Source: JBCBST01 sp039819115 (GTDB lineage: Bacteria; Bacteroidota; Rhodothermia; Balneolales; Balneolaceae). From it: a stretch of DNA of 54,423 nucleotides. Where the stretch lies: positions 1 to 54,423 of the forward strand of contig JBCBST010000006.1 in the NCBI GenBank assembly GCA_039819115.1. The letters run 5' to 3'. The notes beneath the pieces are model-generated. The model saw nothing but the letters and a program-made list of their open reading frames with translations. It ran no database searches and had not been told where the DNA came from. Positions 53,145-54,423 of this stretch are shown piece after piece (position 1 is the first letter of the stretch; each line of letters starts with the position of its first letter). Made by a program: the position numbers and the translations under genes.

Positions 53145-54359
53145 TTAATTGATCAACGAATCGAGCACGGACTCTAAGTTAAAGGTAGCCCTTATATCAT
53201 TATATCGCGCTATGTTTCCATCCCGGTCAATGAGTATATAAAATGGGATGCCGCCACCTTTGTAGGCCACAAACGTCTCATTGTCGAAACCCTGACCACC
53301 ATAAAGCTGAGGCCATGGGTTATTAAACTGCCCGATGTCGTATAACCACACATCGCGATCAACTTCATTTGAAATACCAAGGATCTCAAAATCCTCTCTA
53401 TTGTATTTTGCATAAATGCGACGCATTTCCGGGAATTCTTCCAAACACGGCTTGCACCAACCTGCCCAGAAGTCAAGTAATACGTATGTACCCTCGTATT
53501 CCTCAAGACGATGTACCTTGCCCGTTTCATCAGCTATTGAAAACGGAATAGCCTTATTACCCGGAGTAACAGATTGTATGTCTTTATAAAAAGCAGTGAT
53601 GAAATCAGTGTATGCTGTTTGGGATGCATAGGTATTTAAAAACTCCAGATATGAAGGTTCGGCTATCGTAAGAGGTAACTCACCGATTCGCTCTGCAACA
53701 AGGAACAGTTCGGCATACGCCCGTGCAGCCTCGTCCTCTATTAACCGGATCACATCCATACGTTTCTGATTCAGTTGAGGGTAAGCAATTCTCTTTAAAT
53801 CAGCTTCAGCAATTGCACCATACCGGGTATAAACAGAGTCATAGATTTCAAAACTTCGGGCATAGTAGTGTGTAAAATCGCGGATTCCAGCTCGTTGTGC
53901 CTTTAAAGAAGCCAAAGTGAAAAAGTTGTTAGAACGTGCAAGGGCTATAATTTGATTTCTGTAGGCGTCGGCGTCGAAATCAGGTTCAGAACGGCGATAG
54001 GGAATGGTTTTTAACGCATTAACCAGGTATTCACCGGTCGCTTTAAGATATTCGTTTTCTAACGCAGTATCTGAGAGATATTCCTTCGCCATAGTCATTG
54101 CATATTCACCAAAGGCCAGCTCGTATAGAGAGCGTTCTTTTGCCGTAGGGTCTTTCGGGCTATTTGCCTGCTCATATCTGCTTAGTGCCTTGAGATACGA
54201 CTGATAAGCCGTATTTGCTTCTGCTCCAAAACCAGTAATTTCTACCTCAAATGGAAACGTAGCTCGTCTTATGGTAAGTCTAGTTTCTAATTCAGGATGA
54301 AGCACCATCGGATATTGAATGTCGCCGATAGCCAGTTTTACTTGTGTTACTGAATCCAC
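53145..54359 (-). CDS. TlpA-type thioredoxin-domain protein, 5' end probably interrupted
   Basis: A 404-residue reading frame with a thioredoxin domain at about 270-404: YVLLDFWAGWCKPCLEEFPEM gives C302 and C305 (CxxC), and GGGIPFYILIDRDGNIAR carries the cis-Pro. The preceding 260 residues are helical, with a beta start, as in Bacteroidota TlpA/DUF4369-type proteins. The only usable start is a GTG at 54357-54359, giving no signal peptide, although these proteins are exported. In-frame sequence reads KGRTFSASIT just before it and then meets a TAA at 54390-54392. A frameshift or a gene remnant near the edge is likely. It is upstream of the GH3 gene by 21 bases. Confidence 0.75.
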   Translation of the reverse strand: MDSVTQVKLAIGDIQYPMVLHPELETRLTIRRATFPFEVEITGFGAEANTAYQSYLKALSRYEQANSPKDPTAKERSLYELAFGEYAMTMAKEYLSDTALENEYLKATGEYLVNALKTIPYRRSEPDFDADAYRNQIIALARSNNFFTLASLKAQRAGIRDFTHYYARSFEIYDSVYTRYGAIAEADLKRIAYPQLNQKRMDVIRLIEDEAARAYAELFLVAERIGELPLTIAEPSYLEFLNTYASQTAYTDFITAFYKDIQSVTPGNKAIPFSIADETGKVHRLEEYEGTYVLLDFWAGWCKPCLEEFPEMRRIYAKYNREDFEILGISNEVDRDVWLYDIGQFNNPWPQLYGGQGFDNETFVAYKGGGIPFYILIDRDGNIARYNDIRATFNLESVLDSLIN

Positions 54360-54423
54360 AGTAATGGAAGCAGAAAACGTTCTTCCTTTTTACCAGTTAC
54401 AAAGGAAAATCAGTTTTCTGCTT

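Overview
The window reads as a chromosomal stretch from a Gram-negative, Bacteroidota-like bacterium. A marine Balneolota/Rhodothermota-type heterotroph fits best, but this is inferred from gene content and no marker gene was searched. Supporting signs are secreted S9 and paired M16 peptidases, a TolC/RND operon with a small trailing protein, ABC permeases that look like the DUF3526 type, LVIVD and YncE-like propellers, a TlpA-type thioredoxin, a CrtZ-type carotenoid hydroxylase and mostly weak Shine-Dalgarno sites. Coding density is high: no gene-free stretch exceeds 300 bases, and the longest is 191 bases (26914-27104). I saw no tRNA, rRNA, CRISPR array, insertion sequence or prophage.

Layout. 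1-2500: a partial gene, a small membrane-anchored protein, an acetyl-CoA hydrolase/CoA-transferase and a putative small outer-membrane barrel. 2521-11268: a five-gene minus-strand operon (PDZ protein, coiled-coil/NEW3-like protein, ABC ATPase, two paralogous permeases) divergent from a histidine kinase/response regulator pair. 11319-16466: a Bor-like lipoprotein; an overlapping operon of an MFS transporter, two PH-domain membrane proteins and a thioredoxin-type ArsC; then a ZIP metal transporter. 16592-20515: an unrecognised protein and two secreted propeller proteins, one with a His/Met-rich insert. 20732-29456: gcvP, a secreted S9 peptidase, an OsmC pair, an LpxH-like phosphoesterase coupled to a glycosyltransferase-like gene, and a DinB protein.

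29553-41871: an M16 peptidase pair and a GntR/UTRA regulator, divergent from TolC, membrane-fusion protein, RND pump, a small P-II-like protein, a DUF2892 protein and a CstB-like persulfide dioxygenase/rhodanese. A strong palindrome lies between regulator and pump. 41983-46972: tag, ppc, ilvE, crcB. 46969-49708: a minus-strand SOS-type cluster umuD-umuC followed by ghrA. 49846-54359: a CrtZ-like hydroxylase, a small membrane protein with DinB, an HD phosphohydrolase, a degenerate GH3 lipoprotein and a TlpA-like protein whose 5' end looks interrupted near the window edge.

The most interesting candidate for an undescribed system is the 2521-11268 module. Its NEW3-like protein carries an N-terminal helical hairpin with the R-x3-L-x6-S spacing used by membrane-fusion proteins to dock onto TolC. 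This suggests an unusual ABC export or envelope-remodelling machine under two-component control. Other notable points are the Lys-to-Arg change at the UmuD catalytic dyad, a GH3 protein whose substrate loop is replaced by a PGY tandem repeat, and five related octamers upstream of the LpxH-like gene.
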